A stretch of 64,000 nt of DNA from Amborella trichopoda (GCF_000471905.2 NW_006499973.1:2437593-2501592); one strand, 5' to 3'. Counted from the first letter of the stretch, positions 11,721 to 23,829 are shown. Numbers and translations are program-made. Notes: generated by a model from the sequence alone, not told the origin.

Positions 11721-12700
11721 AAGGTTGGCCTTGGGTCGAATTCATCCCCCAGGTTGACCTCTTCAAGCTCATCAGTCATGGCCTGACCGCCTTCATCCCA
11801 TTTTTCGGGGGCTTCCTGGAGTTCCTCGTCGGGGGACTTAGAAGGGTCAGTGTAGCCATCCATGACCCCGACATCTCGGCCTCTAGGAGAGGTGCAAAGT
11901 GGTAGGGGACGGGTCTCTGATAGGTCTAGGCGATATAAGGGTCGGCTTCAGGTGAGGGACCCATGGCCTCGTGCTTGAATTCATTTGGTGCTTGCCCCGA
12001 GCCAGGCGATGCTTCCTGTACTTGAATCATGTGGCTGGCCTCAAGATAGCAGGAGCCAACATTTCTATGAGGTGTTCTTGTTGCGTCATGGTGAGGCTGG
12101 TGTCTCCGAACTCTCTGTTTAGAGAATCTAAGTCTGGGCATCGTCAAGCGGTACCTGTAGAGAAAATAAAAGAGGGGGAAGGAGAAGAAGAGTTAGAACA
12201 TCCCGGGCAGCTTTTTACGTAGTCACCAGAGTTGGACATTTGTAGGGGGTATTTAAGGTCTTGCCTCGGCTTTGACCGTTGTGGGGTGCTTCTAACGTAG
12301 TCACCCATTTTGGCTAGCTCCTAAGATATTGACTCAGTGTCGTCTGCCTGATTGGACGATAAGATGAGGTGAGCTACACGTGGGATGAATTCCTGTAAGG
12401 TCGGCAGCAGAGGAAGGGGCCTGAGGCATTTTTCTTCGACTAGTGGTTGAGGAGAATGATTCCTTTGGTAGGCCGAATTAGGCGCTCGACATCTCCTTCG
12501 GGATTGCTAAGGGGGTGTTTGGACCGCCTTATTAGGCTGGTGAGGAGCCATAACATGGCGAACTACCTCTCATTTCAGGGACTTGAGCTTGCTTCGCCCA
12601 TGGTAGACTTCCCAGGGCTGAGAGGTCGAGGGCTCTGAGGGATCTAGTTCATGCTCATGAAGGGCCTGTAGCATGGCTCCTTCTCAGTCAGGAGCGAAGG
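11720..12700 (-). pseudogene. Gag-pol linker region, Tat copy 1
   Basis: This region lies between the last zinc module of gag and reverse transcriptase. It contains acidic stretches (PDEELQEAPEKWDEGG, DELEEVNLGDEFDPRPTF) shared with copies 2 and 3, and a serine/proline-rich part. An aspartic protease is expected here, but I see no DTG or DSG motif in any copy. The protease may be too diverged to recognise or may have been lost. Confidence 0.6.
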
Positions 12701-12739
12701 CTTGGACGTGTTTTGGGAGGATCGCACAGACAATGTGGC

Positions 12740-15700
12740 CTTCCTGGACTTTGTCCACGATTATGGCCTCGAACCCAGCGCAATCTTTAAGTTCGTGGCC
12801 CCACACTTGATGTTATGGGCACCAAAGTTTTTTCGTACCCCAGGCAAGATTCTTAGGTTGTCTGGTAGACTTGGGGGTGACGAGGCCTTGGTGGAGCATT
12901 GCTTCGAAGAGGGCCTGGAGAGGGCCTTGCCTGGCGTTTCCCTCGACTCGTGCTGGAATGTCTTCTTATGTAGGGGGAGAGGGACCTGTGGGTGTCTTGT
13001 CGGGCCACCGTGAACTTCCTAGCACTGCTACATCTTCTTGTCCAAGAGCTTATGGAAGCCAGTGCATTCATTGATGTCCTGGCCTCGTATCAGGTGGTAT
13101 GCACACCAAAGGCTTTCGGTCCCTAGAGGTAGGAACTTTGGCTGCCTTGTCGACTTCGGGGTGGCGATTCCTTCTTCGAGTATTACAGAGAAAAATGCAA
13201 GAAGGATAGCCGGTGCCCCGTCATCCTCTTGGATCGTGCCGATGTGTGATGCCTCAACTGCCCCGAATGCCTTTTTCAACTCTTCGAGCATTATCTAACT
13301 CTTATTGATAAGGGCTTTGATAGTTTCGTTAAGCTTATAGAAGTCATGAGTGGGGTGGGCTACCCTCTTGTGATAGGCGCAGTACTTCTCATTCATCACA
13401 CTATTCGATATTGGCCTCTGACTGCTGGATCATGCTATGATCTAAAAGCAGCCGGAGTATCGCGGGGGTCCACTACTTGTCAAAGGGGTAAACTTTATCA
13501 AGTGCTGGGCCAAGTAGTCATTCCGCTGACTATTTTTAGGAGGCGGTACCGCATTATAGGACTATTGCTTACTCCCAGCCTGAGGGGTCTGTGCCTTAGA
13601 GAGATCAAGAGTTTGAGGAGTCATGCTTTTGGTGTCAGTCATGGTGACGGCCGCACTAATCACAGACTTTTGATTGCCCCGACTATTGGAGTGAGAGTTT
13701 GAGGAGGAGGGTTGCTGACGAGAGCTGTGGTTTTTAAAAAATCCCTTAATATTATCTATCTTAGAGATGAGCTCTGACATGGAGGGTGGATTGGATGCCT
13801 CGACATGTAGGGCGATCTCGAGAAGCATGTTTCATATGTAGGTCATAGGGGTGGCATGGAAGGTTGCCATTTCTCTCCATCGGGTGATGAACTTGTCAAC
13901 CGGCTTACCAGGGTCTTGCATTAGAGTGAGGAGCTCAATGGTCTCCATAGTCCTTTGAACCTCGTAGAAGCGTTGGTAGAATAAGTGCTCCATTTCTTGT
14001 CAAGTGTGCATCGAGTTCGGTGGTTGTCGAGTATACCACTAAAAAGCTAATCCTTTGAGAGTCTCGACGAACTGGCAAAGGAGAAGTTTTCCATCAGTTT
14101 TTGTCTCCCGGAAGGCTTCTTGGAAGTGCGTAGTATGCTGATGAGGAGATGTAGTACTATTAAACAGGGGGAGTTTCCCTTTTTGGTAGTTTGTGGAAAA
14201 CGTCACCTGGTCAATTTATGAAGGATACGGCTTTTGGTAGAATGGCATCTCCTGCATGCTCGGGACCTTGTTCTTGAGGCAATGGGCCACCATAGGATCA
14301 ATGTCAGTTTGGGAGACTCTGCGAGAAGGAGAGCTATCTTGAGAGACCGACGGGGGAGTATACCCGGGGTCTGCCTCGTTACCAAGTTGGGGATTAGACG
14401 AAGAAGGGGACTTGGCAGCCTCTAGGCGCTGCATCTTTCTGAGGATGGCTTGCATCATTTCCTCGAACTTGTTCATCTGTTCCTCCTGGACGTCGTTCGG
14501 GTCATTGATCACCATAACACTGACCATTTCCTCTAAGGGGTCTGAGTCAGGTGATGCAGCGGACTGTCGAGGTTGGCGAGTCGTGTGTGGAAAATCAGCC
14601 TGGAGGGGCTCATCTTGCCCCGATTAGACCCTGGCTTTGTATGCCGATCTTGTGAGGACCGGTTCTTGATGGTTTTGGGACCGTGACTTTTGGGTGGTGA
14701 TCACCAAGCAATACTCCTGAACCTGCTCAAGCTCTAGAGTACTGAGAGGGAAGAAGGGATTACAAGGTAGGAGGTCGCCAGGGGTAGGGACCTCGACTAC
14801 CTTGGAGGCTTCCTTGGTCAAGATGAGTAGGCCTCTCTTCTGCTTAGTCATGAGGCAGTTGTGGACTTCATTCCCTAACCGAGCCTAGGAGTTGAACTTC
14901 CCCGTTCTCTTCGAAAGGTGAGGGCCATGTCTATGAGTTGGAGGAGGGAATGGGGCCCAAGGATGGAGGGCAGCTTGGGTTCCTGCTTTGGAGGCTGGAG
15001 ACCTCTGTCTTCCATCAGGCCGTTGCCCGAATTCCTTTGTGAGGTCAGGGTGTTCGGTTGACCCGGGGTTGGCTGAAGATGGTACTCTTAGGAAAGATCT
15101 TCAAGTATCAAGGCTCGAGGGGCTTGCCTGGCGTCGGGAGAGCAGCAAAGTAAAGAGGGGTTGGCTCGTGACTCCACCTGAGTCTGGATCCGGGAGGGAC
15201 CTGTAAAGGTGGTGCGTGTGCACCTTTGAGGTTAGGCATCCGGGTGACCTGAGGGTCAGCCCAGGCTCAGTGAATGCATTCAACTTGAGGAGGCTGACAC
15301 TCACGAGCTTGTGTTTGCATGAGACGAGGTGGGAGCTTGTTATTCACAAGGTGAGGCTTTGTGTGCCGGGAGGGAAGACAGAGCGGTCGAGCCTCCTGTG
15401 CTCGAGGTGCCATACAGCTAGCGCTGCCCCGAGTTGTCGAAGGTGAATGCATGGTGCAAGTAAGGTTTAGCCCTAGAAGCCTAGCCTTAGATGCGAGCTC
15501 AAGGCAACGTGAGGGTTGCCCCAATGTGTGGCTCGAGTGGATAGGCCACGAGCCTTTAAGTGTGTGCGAGGGGTGAAGACCTCTGCCCCTGTGTACCGAT
15601 CCTCTAGGTGTGGAGGCTCGGAGTGGTGAAGGAGCACAGTGGGTTGCCCTGCAGTGAACCTCAGAGGTGACAGCAATTCCTTTGCCCTTCGCAGAGATGG

Positions 15701-15788
15701 ACGGGGTAGCCTTTCGACGTACCACAACAGTATGACTGGTAAGAGATTTGCCAGTAGCAGGGTGTGCGGCAACGACAGTGCTACCCAT
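12740..15788 (-). pseudogene. Gag, Tat copy 1 (broken)
   Basis: The best start is the ATG at 15788 (MGSTVVAAHPATGKS), about 300 bases after the primer site. Copy 2 starts the same way (MGNTAIIPHPATD). A charged segment NKFEEMMQAILRKMQRLE (about 14460) is followed by the capsid region around 13830-14200. Three zinc modules then follow at about 280-bp spacing: a much decayed one near 13345-13400, CAYHLIRGQDINEC at 13063-13106 (second His changed to Gln), and one near 12780-12825 with Tyr replaced by a stop. Gag forms the particle and binds element RNA. Stops and frameshifts are frequent. Confidence 0.8.
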
Positions 15789-16087
15789 GCAAAGGGCCTT
15801 GGTGGAGAATCCACCAGAGCTAGAAAGTGGGGAGGCAGGGACATTTAAGTCCCCTCTCGCACTTATCCAGGTGAGAACCTGGGAGCCAGCCCGTGGGTCC
15901 TAACTCAGAAGGAGAGTAGGGAAGGACGCTTGAGAGGATCGCTTCCTTGAGACATCCACCAGTGCAGGGATAAGGAAGTCCCCGACCTAGATGAATGGGT
16001 GGAACAACCCATGTGCCATAGAAATAGGTGCAGAAAGTAAAGAAGGAAAGTAGTCAAACAAGAGCGAACCGACTAAGGGGTAGTAAG
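15789..16087 (-). other. 5' leader of Tat copy 1
   Basis: About 300 bases lie between the primer site and the proposed gag ATG. The corresponding leader in copy 2 is 51175-51464. No upstream ORF is conserved. Confidence 0.5.
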
Positions 16088-16105
16088 TCCCCAGTGGAGT
16101 CACCA
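16088..16105 (-). promoter_or_regulatory. Primer-binding site, Tat copy 1
   Basis: On the minus strand the LTR end is followed by three spacer bases and then TGGTGACTCCACTGGGGA. A TGG start fits pairing with the CCA end of a tRNA. Copy 2 has TGGCGACTCCACTAGGGA at the same place. I do not assign the tRNA with confidence. Confidence 0.7.
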
Positions 16106-16108
16106 AGT

Positions 16109-16274
16109 TGGTTACGTGCCTCGTTCTCGCCCTCCATATCTTGGTGATCTGGTGGCACGTGACTCGGGTTTCTAGTGGACCCGAGATTTGAGATCGCTCT
16201 CTCGAAAGCATGCTTGAGGGCCAGGGCAGGAATACCAACTAATGAGAGAGGAATTTTAGTGCGTTCGGGACTTA
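16109..16274 (-). repeat. 5' LTR of Tat copy 1, inner part
   Basis: It begins TGGTTACGTGCC on the plus strand and matches the left end of the other Tat LTRs. It breaks off at the chromovirus insertion after GGGACTTA and continues at 27446 with CTCGGGCTGGCTCGC. Uninterrupted LTRs (for example 51486-54122) read GAGACTTACTCGGGCTGGCT across this point. Confidence 0.9.
16270..16274. repeat. Target-site duplication of the chromovirus (left), ACTTA
   Basis: ACTTA precedes the 5' LTR and recurs at 27441-27445 after the 3' LTR. Removing the element plus one copy restores the uninterrupted Tat LTR reading. Confidence 0.88.
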
Positions 16275-16327
16275 TTTGACGATCAAAACTTTTCCTGGCC
16301 AGATAGAAGACATGGTAGGATGGGGAA

Positions 16328-16790
16328 GTGTGCCAGCACCGGTTGGGTTTCCCAGCGTCTGTTGGATTGTCCAGCGACGGCTGTGAAGGGGAAGTGTGTC
16401 AGCACCGGTTGGGTTGTCCAGCACTAGCTGTGAAGGAGAAGTGTGCTAGCACCAGTTGGGTTGCTCAGCATCGGTTGGGTTGTCCAGCATCAGTTGTGAA
16501 TGAGAAGTGTGTCAGTGCCAGTCGGGTTGTCCAGCGCTGGCGGTGACGGAGAAGTGTGTCAATGCCAGTTGGGTTGCCCAGTGCCTGTTGGGTTGTCCAG
16601 TGCCGGCTGTGAAGGAGAAGGAGCATCAGCGCTGGTTTGGTTGTCCAACCCCGACTGTGATGGAGAAGGAATGCCAGCACCGGTTGAGTTGCCTAACGCC
16701 GGTTGGATTGTGTGCGGCGCCAGATGTGAAGAGGAAAAGCCCAGCACCGGTTGGGAGGGTTAGCGCTGTTTATGTAGCGTCGGCTACATA
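16328..16790. repeat. Tandem array of CAGCGCCGGTTGGG-type units, 5' LTR
   Basis: Irregular units combine CCAGCACCGGTTGGGTTG with GGCTGTGAAGGAGAAGTGTG. The array in the 3' LTR (23885-24290) has the same units in a different number. A TTAATAAAACCC element and CT-rich tracts follow downstream. Confidence 0.85.
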
Positions 16791-18454
16791 ACGTCGGCTG
16801 TGTTTCACCATGTGTGTACAAGGTGTTACAGCCGGATGTGTTTCTGCTAAGAGCGTTTTCCATTTAGCACAAGCATGCTCCAGCCCATCTCATGATGATG
16901 TCCCATGTTTGCTCTTTCTCTCCCCTCTTGCATGCCACTTGTCAATTGCATCCTTCCATATCATGATGACGTCCTCCATGTTTTCTCTCTCTCTCTCGTC
17001 ATGCAAGTCCTTTAGTTTTGCATGAATGCCACTTGTCCCATGCTGCCCTTTTTCCTCTTTTGTTAATAAAACCCTTCCCATCTATCTCAAGAGCTTTAGC
17101 CCTCTCACTCTCCCACGATTTGCTCTGTCTCCCTCTCTAAAAGACTTAGAATCTCAAGCTTTGAGGCATGAATTAAAGCATGAATAAAGTTAAATTGTGA
17201 ACGAATTGAGGCATGATATCAAGCATGATTTTTGGCATGAGATTGCATAGGAATTGTGTTAGAGGAATAGAGTTGTATGTGTGTTGTTATGCTCTATTTT
17301 TCCAGGAATTTAGTCCTTCCTTGTGTATCATGTTATGCACAGCTATGATATCAGTTGAGTCTGAAAATTGGTGAGTTGTTGCTCTTGTGAGTCTAATTTA
17401 GACTGGTTTTGGTCTCATGTTGTTATCTTGCATAATTTATAAGTTGGAGAGTGATCCTTGAAGCATGCCATGGTTGGACTATGAAAATCCAGAGACTGTA
17501 CATATTTTTGTAACACCTGGTTGACCCATCAAATAATCTCAGAATCGCCTCAAATCACCACATTGGAAATATATCTGAGTCTAGTTTCATTTTTATGCAT
17601 ATTCCTAGACGAGATTCTTGATAGATTGGAAGATATGATGTGAAATGTGCATGCATGTAACTGTTAGCATACTGTTACAATTGCAAGAAATGTTACTTCT
17701 ATTGAACTGAGACTTTGACTTACTTATCAAAGTCCAAATGACACGAAAGTACTTGCATTGGAAATATATACAAGTCTAATAAAATGTTTGTGTTTGGCCC
17801 CTGTCGAAATTCTTGCGAAAAAGAAGATATGTTTCGAAATGTACAAGTAGGTCACTGTTTGACTGTTTTCCTGGATTTTTGCATCAACCCTACTGTGATC
17901 ACTGGTTTTCACCAACAAACAAAATCCCTTTTCTGTCAAACCACAGCCTTTTGAGAGATATCTGAGTAGGTTAAAACATTCATGTAGAAATCATTTTGAA
18001 ATTTCTCCTCGATTGAAAGTTATTTATGATTTTAGCAAAATATGTCACTATGGATAGTTTTGGTGGAAAGCACACATTTAATGCCTCTGATGTCATTGAG
18101 TTTGACTGACCAAAATATATCCATTTTATTCTAAACAACTGCCATTTGAATGGTTTATGAGTTAGCTTTAATTCACATGTTGAGAACTTTTTGAAATCCC
18201 TTCTTGATTTTGAGTTATGGATAAAATTTCAAAGAAATGTCACTTTCTTCACTGCACAGCAGATTTCAGAGGAAGTGTCTCTGTTCTTGGGTTCTTTTGA
18301 GGGGAAAAATAAGGTCGGAATGCGCTCAAACCACCCTACTTGAAAGATAGTTGTGTCTAATATAAAATCTATTTTGGAACTATCTTCAAATTCCAAATGG
18401 AATGAAAGCTATAGCCTTGTTTATGTCACTGTCTGAAGTTTTAGAAAGCGTGAC

Positions 18455-18800
18455 ATCAATACTTTGATTTTGTTATATGAGCTATGATTTTATTATATGA
18501 CCTCTGATTCTGTTATAAGAGCTCCGACTACTATTATATGAATTCTGATTCTATTATCTAAACTCTGATTTTGTTATATGAACTCTGATTCTTTTATTTG
18601 AACTCTGATTCTGTTATCTGAACTCTGATTCTGTTATCTGAACTCTGAACTCTGATTTTGTTATATGAACTCTGATTATGTTATTGGAACTCTGATTCTA
18701 TTATATGAACTCTGATTTTGTTATCTGACCTCTGATTCTCTTATATGAACTCTGATTCTGTTATAAGAGCGCTGACTTCTGTTATATGGACTTCGATTCT
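18455..18800. repeat. 20-bp tandem array, 5' LTR
   Basis: The unit is GAACTCTGATTCTGTTATAT with variants, in about 17 head-to-tail copies. The 3' LTR holds the same array at 26055-26375. The array is AT-rich and non-coding. Confidence 0.9.
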
Positions 18801-19930
18801 GGACACTACATAATGGATCCTCCATTGGTAGTGAGCCCTCGGATTCTGTATGTGTGAGCATGGACTTTCCACATAATGATATATATATATGTGATATTTT
18901 GTCAGACTCTATAAGTGTGAGCATGCACTTGCCGCACCTTAACATGTGAGCATGGACTTGCCACATGATCCTTCCCTGACTCCTGATGATAAGAAAGGAG
19001 TTAGGCACTGATTATACTTGGTTACTATCCATAGGGACCCCCCCAAGATTTCTGGGCACTATCCATCGGGACCCCTTTGGTAGTGTAACGTCCTCTAGTG
19101 GTGAGAGAGTAAGAGGGCAGTGTCTTGCAAGGCCTCAACCTATCAAAAACCCAAAGCATGCTGCGGACTTTGGTGTGTGAAGATATTACAAAGTGATGTT
19201 CGCTTGTAATTGTCTTCCCTCATGAGTGATGGTAGAAGTCCTAAGCAATGGGATTGGCTTGGCTAAATGAATAGGGCTTCTACTTCAAGAGTAGCTTATT
19301 TCTATTCTGCTTATTCGAATTTTGTATTCTGTATGAACATCTGACTGTATTTGTACTACACTTATATATACTTTGACGTGTGAACACATTCTGTGAAACA
19401 AATGTGACTTCTGACAAATCATGGACATGTAATTATGTTCTTACTGATAGTCTGGAATGTAAGGATAGTGATCTACTAACTGAGCTTATTGCTCACTCCA
19501 CTTACTTCACCCGTGTAGAGAACTAGTACCTAATCACGTGTGGCAAGTGGCAGACCGGTGATAGTAGGTGTTTAGAGTTCAAGCCGGTTCAGGACTCCCT
19601 TCTCGACTTTTTAGGTGTCTGGTGGTGTTGCCACATGTTGTTCTTTTTTATGTAATATTTTGAGATGAATGTAAGGCTTGTAAGCCTCGAACTTTATTGT
19701 AAAGACTTTTTGGGGATGAATGAAGTTAATGGTTTAAATTTATTCAGTTTTTTGTCGCTTGATGTACGAGTTCTATCTTCTTTCATGGTTTGCATTGATT
19801 CCATACTTTTAATACGTGTTGATTCCATTTGCACTTGAGTGACGTACGCAACCTCTGTGTTCGCGATCCCAGGCTCTGTCACCCTCTATTATGAGACAGT
19901 GGGGGTCCAGGAGCGGGGTTCTGACAGTTA

Positions 19931-19942
19931 TGGTTTCAGAGC
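19931..19942 (+). promoter_or_regulatory. Primer-binding site of the chromovirus
   Basis: TGGTTTCAGAGC differs by one base from TGGTATCAGAGC, the usual plant site for initiator Met tRNA. It starts four bases after the LTR end. Confidence 0.85.
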
Positions 19943-20043
19943 TGTCAGGATAGGATTCTTAGCCTAGAGAGTCTTAGAAATATCTTTAGAATGGTTTGGA
20001 TAGACTAGTAACTAGTATCTGGGTGTCCCTGTCTTAGGACAAG

Positions 20044-20500
20044 ATGCCGAGAACTCATGCCAGTGGTTCAAGCACGGCAAATGGGAACCCTGAGGCCTTT
20101 GAAGAGACCGCTATGATGCTTAGGACTGTGAACCAAGTCATGGAAGATTGCGAAGAATTCTGACTAAGAATAGAAAGTAAGCTAAGCTCCTCAGCATCTG
20201 GACATTTTTGGAGGAAGGTTTTGACGCCCCCTCGTAGAGGTTCTAAGCATAGGGCTCAACAGGGTGCAGTAAAAACCCAAAAGACTCCCCAGGGCAAGGT
20301 GAAGGAAAATTAGCGTTTGACAAGCACATATTGTGGGAGGACCAACCACTCCGTGGCAGAGTGTCGTAAGAAGTTGAAAGCATGTTATCGAAGTGGTAGG
20401 CATGTCCATCTGGTCAACAAATTCCCCATGATAGAGCCCAAAAATCGACCAGAGACTCAAGGACTGGAAACTCCACTCATGAAATCAGGAACTTAGAGCT
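20044..20500 (+). pseudogene. Gag remnant of the chromovirus
   Basis: An ATG at 20044 opens MPRTHASGSSTANGNPEAF, followed by an early stop. The capsid core expected next is absent. The sequence passes almost directly to a basic linker and two degenerate zinc knuckles at about 20325-20430: YCGRTNHSVAEC, then CYRSGRHVHLVNKF. In the second knuckle the second and last Cys are replaced. A chromovirus gag is normally far longer, so most of it has been deleted. Confidence 0.75.
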
Positions 20501-20534
20501 CCAAGGTAAGCTCTCTGTTTGTGGTAAAGGAGCT

Positions 20535-21115
20535 GGAATTTTAAGTGGTCACGGATCTTCTCACTCTTTTGTTGCACCACGCTTGGCATTCCATATAAAT
20601 GTTGGACCCTCACTTCTTGATTAGACACTGATAGTAGGCACACCATGGGGGAAATCTATAGAAACTGATATTATGTATAAATTTTGTGGAGTCTTACTTG
20701 GGGGATGTATTCTGCCTATAGATTTGATATCGTTAGATATCCAAGACTTGATGTTATTTTGGGCATGGATTGGCTATCCACTCACCATGCTACTATAGAT
20801 TGCCATGATAAGACTGTAACCCTTAGACGCCCAAACCAGTCTGAGTTAAACTTTATTGGCATCAAGGATTTTATTTCAGTTATTCCGGCTTCCCATTTAT
20901 TGGCTAGAAAGTGTGTTGGGTATTTGGCTTACGTAGTGGAGACTCAGACTGACCAGTCTAAATTAGAAGAAATACTGGTGGTGAGAGAATATCGAGAGGT
21001 CTTTTCGGAAGAGTTAACCTCTCTACCCCCAGTTAGAGAAATCGAAATTGAGAAAGATGTGGTCCCTAGCACTGCCCCCATCTCCAAAGCCCCTTATAGG
21101 ATGACCTTAGCTTAA
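20535..21115 (+). pseudogene. Aspartic protease and start of Pol, chromovirus
   Basis: GHGSSHSFVAPRLAFHINVG stands where the family has a DSG-type active site followed by HSF. The codon at 20547-20549 is GGT (Gly) where Asp is expected, so the active site appears lost. The second half, VILGMDWLSTHHATIDC, lies in the open stretch 20684-21115. That stretch continues to EIEIEKDVVPSTAPISKAPYR, the linker before reverse transcriptase. A stop occurs in between. Confidence 0.82.
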
Positions 21116-21640
21116 CTGAAGGAGTTAAAAGAACAATTACAAGAGTTGTTGGAGAAGGGATTTATCCGACCTAAGAGGTTATGTATAGACTATCAGCAGC
21201 TGAACCCGGTTACTGTGAAGAATATGTACCCCTTGCTAAGAATTGATGATCTCTTCGACCAACTCCATGGGGCCCAAGTATTTTCCAAGATTGACCTTTG
21301 GTCAAGTTACCATCATCTTTGAGTTAAGGAGGAATATGTTCCTAAGACGGCATTCAAAACTCGCTATGGTACGAATTTTTAGTAAGGTCATTTGGACTAA
21401 CTAATGCCCTGCTGTTTTTATGGATTTGATGAACAGGGTTTTTTTTTTTTTCTAGACCCTTTTTGGATGACTTTGTGGTAGTCTTTATAGATGACATCTT
21501 AATATACTCAAGAAATCAAGAAGAGCATGAACGACATTTAAGGATGTCTCTCTAGAGCTTGAAGATAGAAAGGTTATATGACAAGTTGGGGAAAAGCAAG
21601 CTTTGGCTTCCAAGCATGGCCTTTCTCGGACATGTTGATT
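21115..21640 (+). pseudogene. Reverse transcriptase, chromovirus (broken)
   Basis: [19 protein letters not shown] joins directly to [16 protein letters not shown]. About 20 residues usually found between them are missing. [13 protein letters not shown] is followed by a stop. The catalytic box FIDD is intact at 21484-21495 within [21 protein letters not shown] run of T at about 21438-21452 has probably expanded and shifts the frame. Confidence 0.85.
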
Positions 21641-22260
21641 CTAAGGACGGAGTTGCAGTTGACCCTTATAAAGTTGAAGCCGTGATTAAGTGGGGAAGGC
21701 CAACAAATGTGATGGAAGTCTGTAGTTTTCTGGTTTTGGCAAGATACTATAGGCGCTTTGTAGAAGGCTTCTCTAGGATAGCACTTCCCTTGACTCGCCT
21801 AAACCAGAAGGAGGTGAAATTTGTTTGGTCAGATGACTGTGAGAAGAGTTCTCAAGAATTAAAGACAAGATTGATTACGGCCCGAATACTGACCTTGCTT
21901 GAAGGAAGCGAAGGCTTTGGGTCTACATTGATGCTTCCCATAAGGGACTGGGGTGTGTGTTAATACAACAAGGGAAAGTTATAACCTATGCCTCTAGACA
22001 ATTAAAGCCACATAAGCAAGATTACCCAAACTCATGACCTAGAGCTCGTGATCATAGTTTTTGCCTTAAAGGTCTGAAGACATTATCTCTATGGAGTTTA
22101 GTCCAAGATGTTCACAGATCAGAAGAGCCTCAAGTATTTATTTTCTCAAAAGGAGCTGAATATGAGACAAAGAAGGTGGATGGACCTACTAAATGACTAT
22201 GACTACACTTTCAATTACCAACCTAGCAAAATAAATGTGGTGGTCGATGCTTTAAGTTGG
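21640..22260 (+). pseudogene. RNase H, chromovirus
   Basis: FLGHVDSKDGVAVDPYKVEA and YYRRFVEGFSRIALPLT are the connection to RNase H. The domain itself is visible as [12 protein letters not shown] and MFTDQKSLKYLFSQKELNMR, ending near NVVVDALSWKP. Stops at about 21960 and 22035 break the reading frame. Only one RNase H is present, unlike the Tat copies. Confidence 0.82.
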
Positions 22261-22479
22261 AAACCCTTGATATCAATAGCCCATGCGATGGCCCGAGAGA
22301 TGAAACTAATAGAAGATGCAGTGGAGTGGCGCCCGACTTTACCTTCCAGTTCTGGGGCTGGAATAATTATAGGTATAAAAGTGGAATCTCAACTCTTCCA
22401 ACAAATTTTGGTAGCCCAAAAGGTAGACCCCCAGCTTGTGAAATCCTAAAAAGAATTAAAGCAGGATAGAAAGGAGGAT

Positions 22480-23400
22480 TTTTCATTCGACAGTGATGAT
22501 CTAATAAGATTCGGGGAACGGGTATATGTCCCAAATGATGAGAATATCAAGAGGGTCATATTAGAAGAGGCGCACCACTCTCGTTATACAATACACCCAG
22601 GAAGCATAAAAATGTACTAAGATTTAAAGAAGCCTTCTGATGGAATAACATGTAGACAGATGTGGCACAATTTATTTCTAAATGTCTGACCCGTCAACAA
22701 GTAAAAGCTGAGCATCAGAAACCTGTCAAGCTGTTACAACTTGTACTGGAATGGAAGTGGAAGCACATCACTATGGACTTTGTATTCAAGTTGCCAAGAT
22801 CAGGCACTAGCTATGATAGTGTTTGGGTTATTGTGGACCTATTAACTAAGGCTGCACATTTCTTACAGGTCCGCACTACCTATACCCTGGATAAACTGAC
22901 TCACCTATACGCCAAGAAAATTGTGAGGCTGCATGGGTTACCTATTAGTATTGTGTCCGACAGGGACTCTAGATTTACTTTGAGATTTTGGAGCAGTCTG
23001 CAAACTGCCTTACGAGCGAGACTTACTTTTAGTACTACTTTTTACCGATGGACAGTCAAAAAGGACAATTCAGACCTTAGAAGATATGTTGAGAGCCAGT
23101 GTTATAGACTTTAAAGGAAACTGAGATGATCATTTACCTTTGATAGAATTTGTATATAATAACAGTTTCCAGGCCAGTATTCAAATGGCGCCTTTTGAGG
23201 CTTTGTTTAAGAGGAAATGTAGATCGCCAGTGTGTTGGGAAGAAGTCCGCGAAAGGAGACTGTTAGGCCTGAAATTTGTTCCAGTAACATCAGAAAAGAT
23301 CGCCCTAATTCGAGAAAGGCTTAGAACAACTCAGAGTCAGCAGAAGAATTATGTGGATAAACGTCGAAGGGACCTTGAATTTAAGTAAGTGATCGAGTCT
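22480..23400 (+). pseudogene. Integrase, chromovirus (catalytic Glu changed)
   Basis: The zinc part shows LEEAHHSRYTIHPG and KCLTRQQVKAEHQ, where the second Cys is Arg. The core has MDFVFKLPRSGTSYDSV (first Asp) and IVSDRDSRFT (second Asp). The third acidic residue should be Glu in the motif TDGQSERTIQ. The codon at 23059-23061 is AAA, giving Lys. A frameshift near 23040 separates the two halves, and the tail NNSFQASIQMAPFEALF is in the open stretch 23140-23388. Confidence 0.85.
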
Positions 23401-23800
23401 TTTTGAAAGTGTCACCAATAAAGGGAATTATGCGGTTCGGCAAGAAAGAGAAGCTAAGTCATCGGATACTTTGAAATATTAGAGAAAATTGGAGTCATGG
23501 CATATCGATTTGCCTTACTGCCCAAGTTGGCCAATATTCATGATGTTTTCCATGTTTCATTATTAAGAAAGTATCAGCCCGATCCATCCCACGTCTTAAA
23601 ATATGAGCCGAGGCCGATAAGGGAAGACTTAGCTTATGTTGAGCAACAAATTGAGATTCTAGATAGAAGGGTACAAGTCTTACGCAATATAGAGATTGCC
23701 CTAGCCTGGGTTTTATGGTAGTATCATTCGAAGGAAGAAACAATGTGGGAACGAGAGGATGAAATCCGGGAGAAGTACCCCCATTTATTAGATTGACAAT
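23400..23800 (+). pseudogene. Integrase C-terminus with chromodomain-like tail
   Basis: LANIHDVFHVSLLRKYQPDP is the conserved end of chromovirus integrases. RRVQVLRNIEIALAWVLW follows, then a stop, then YHSKEETMWEREDEIREKYP. This is the chromodomain-type tail that in this group targets integration to heterochromatin. The TAG at about 23719 splits it. Confidence 0.85.
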
Positions 23801-23812
23801 TTGAGGACAAAT

Positions 23813-23829
23813 TCTTTTTAAGGGGGGGT
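23813..23829 (+). promoter_or_regulatory. Polypurine tract of the chromovirus
   Basis: TTTTTAAGGGGGGGT immediately precedes the 3' LTR and follows GAGGACAAATTC, the arrangement usual in this group. It primes plus-strand DNA synthesis. Confidence 0.8.

Larger units (their letters stand above)
16275..19926 (+). repeat. 5' LTR of the chromovirus
   Basis: It starts TTTGACGATC where the 3' LTR has TGATATGACGACCC, so a few terminal bases have been lost. It ends GGGGTTCTGACA immediately before the primer site. The full length aligns with 23830-27440, apart from small indels and a deletion of about 40 bases near the end of the 3' LTR. It contains two tandem arrays (16328-16790 and 18455-18800). Confidence 0.9.

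Noticed and set aside
15361..15848. Plus-strand frames opposite the gag N-terminus
   Set aside because: They are shadows of the minus-strand Ser/Pro/Arg-rich gag region shared by copies 1 and 2.
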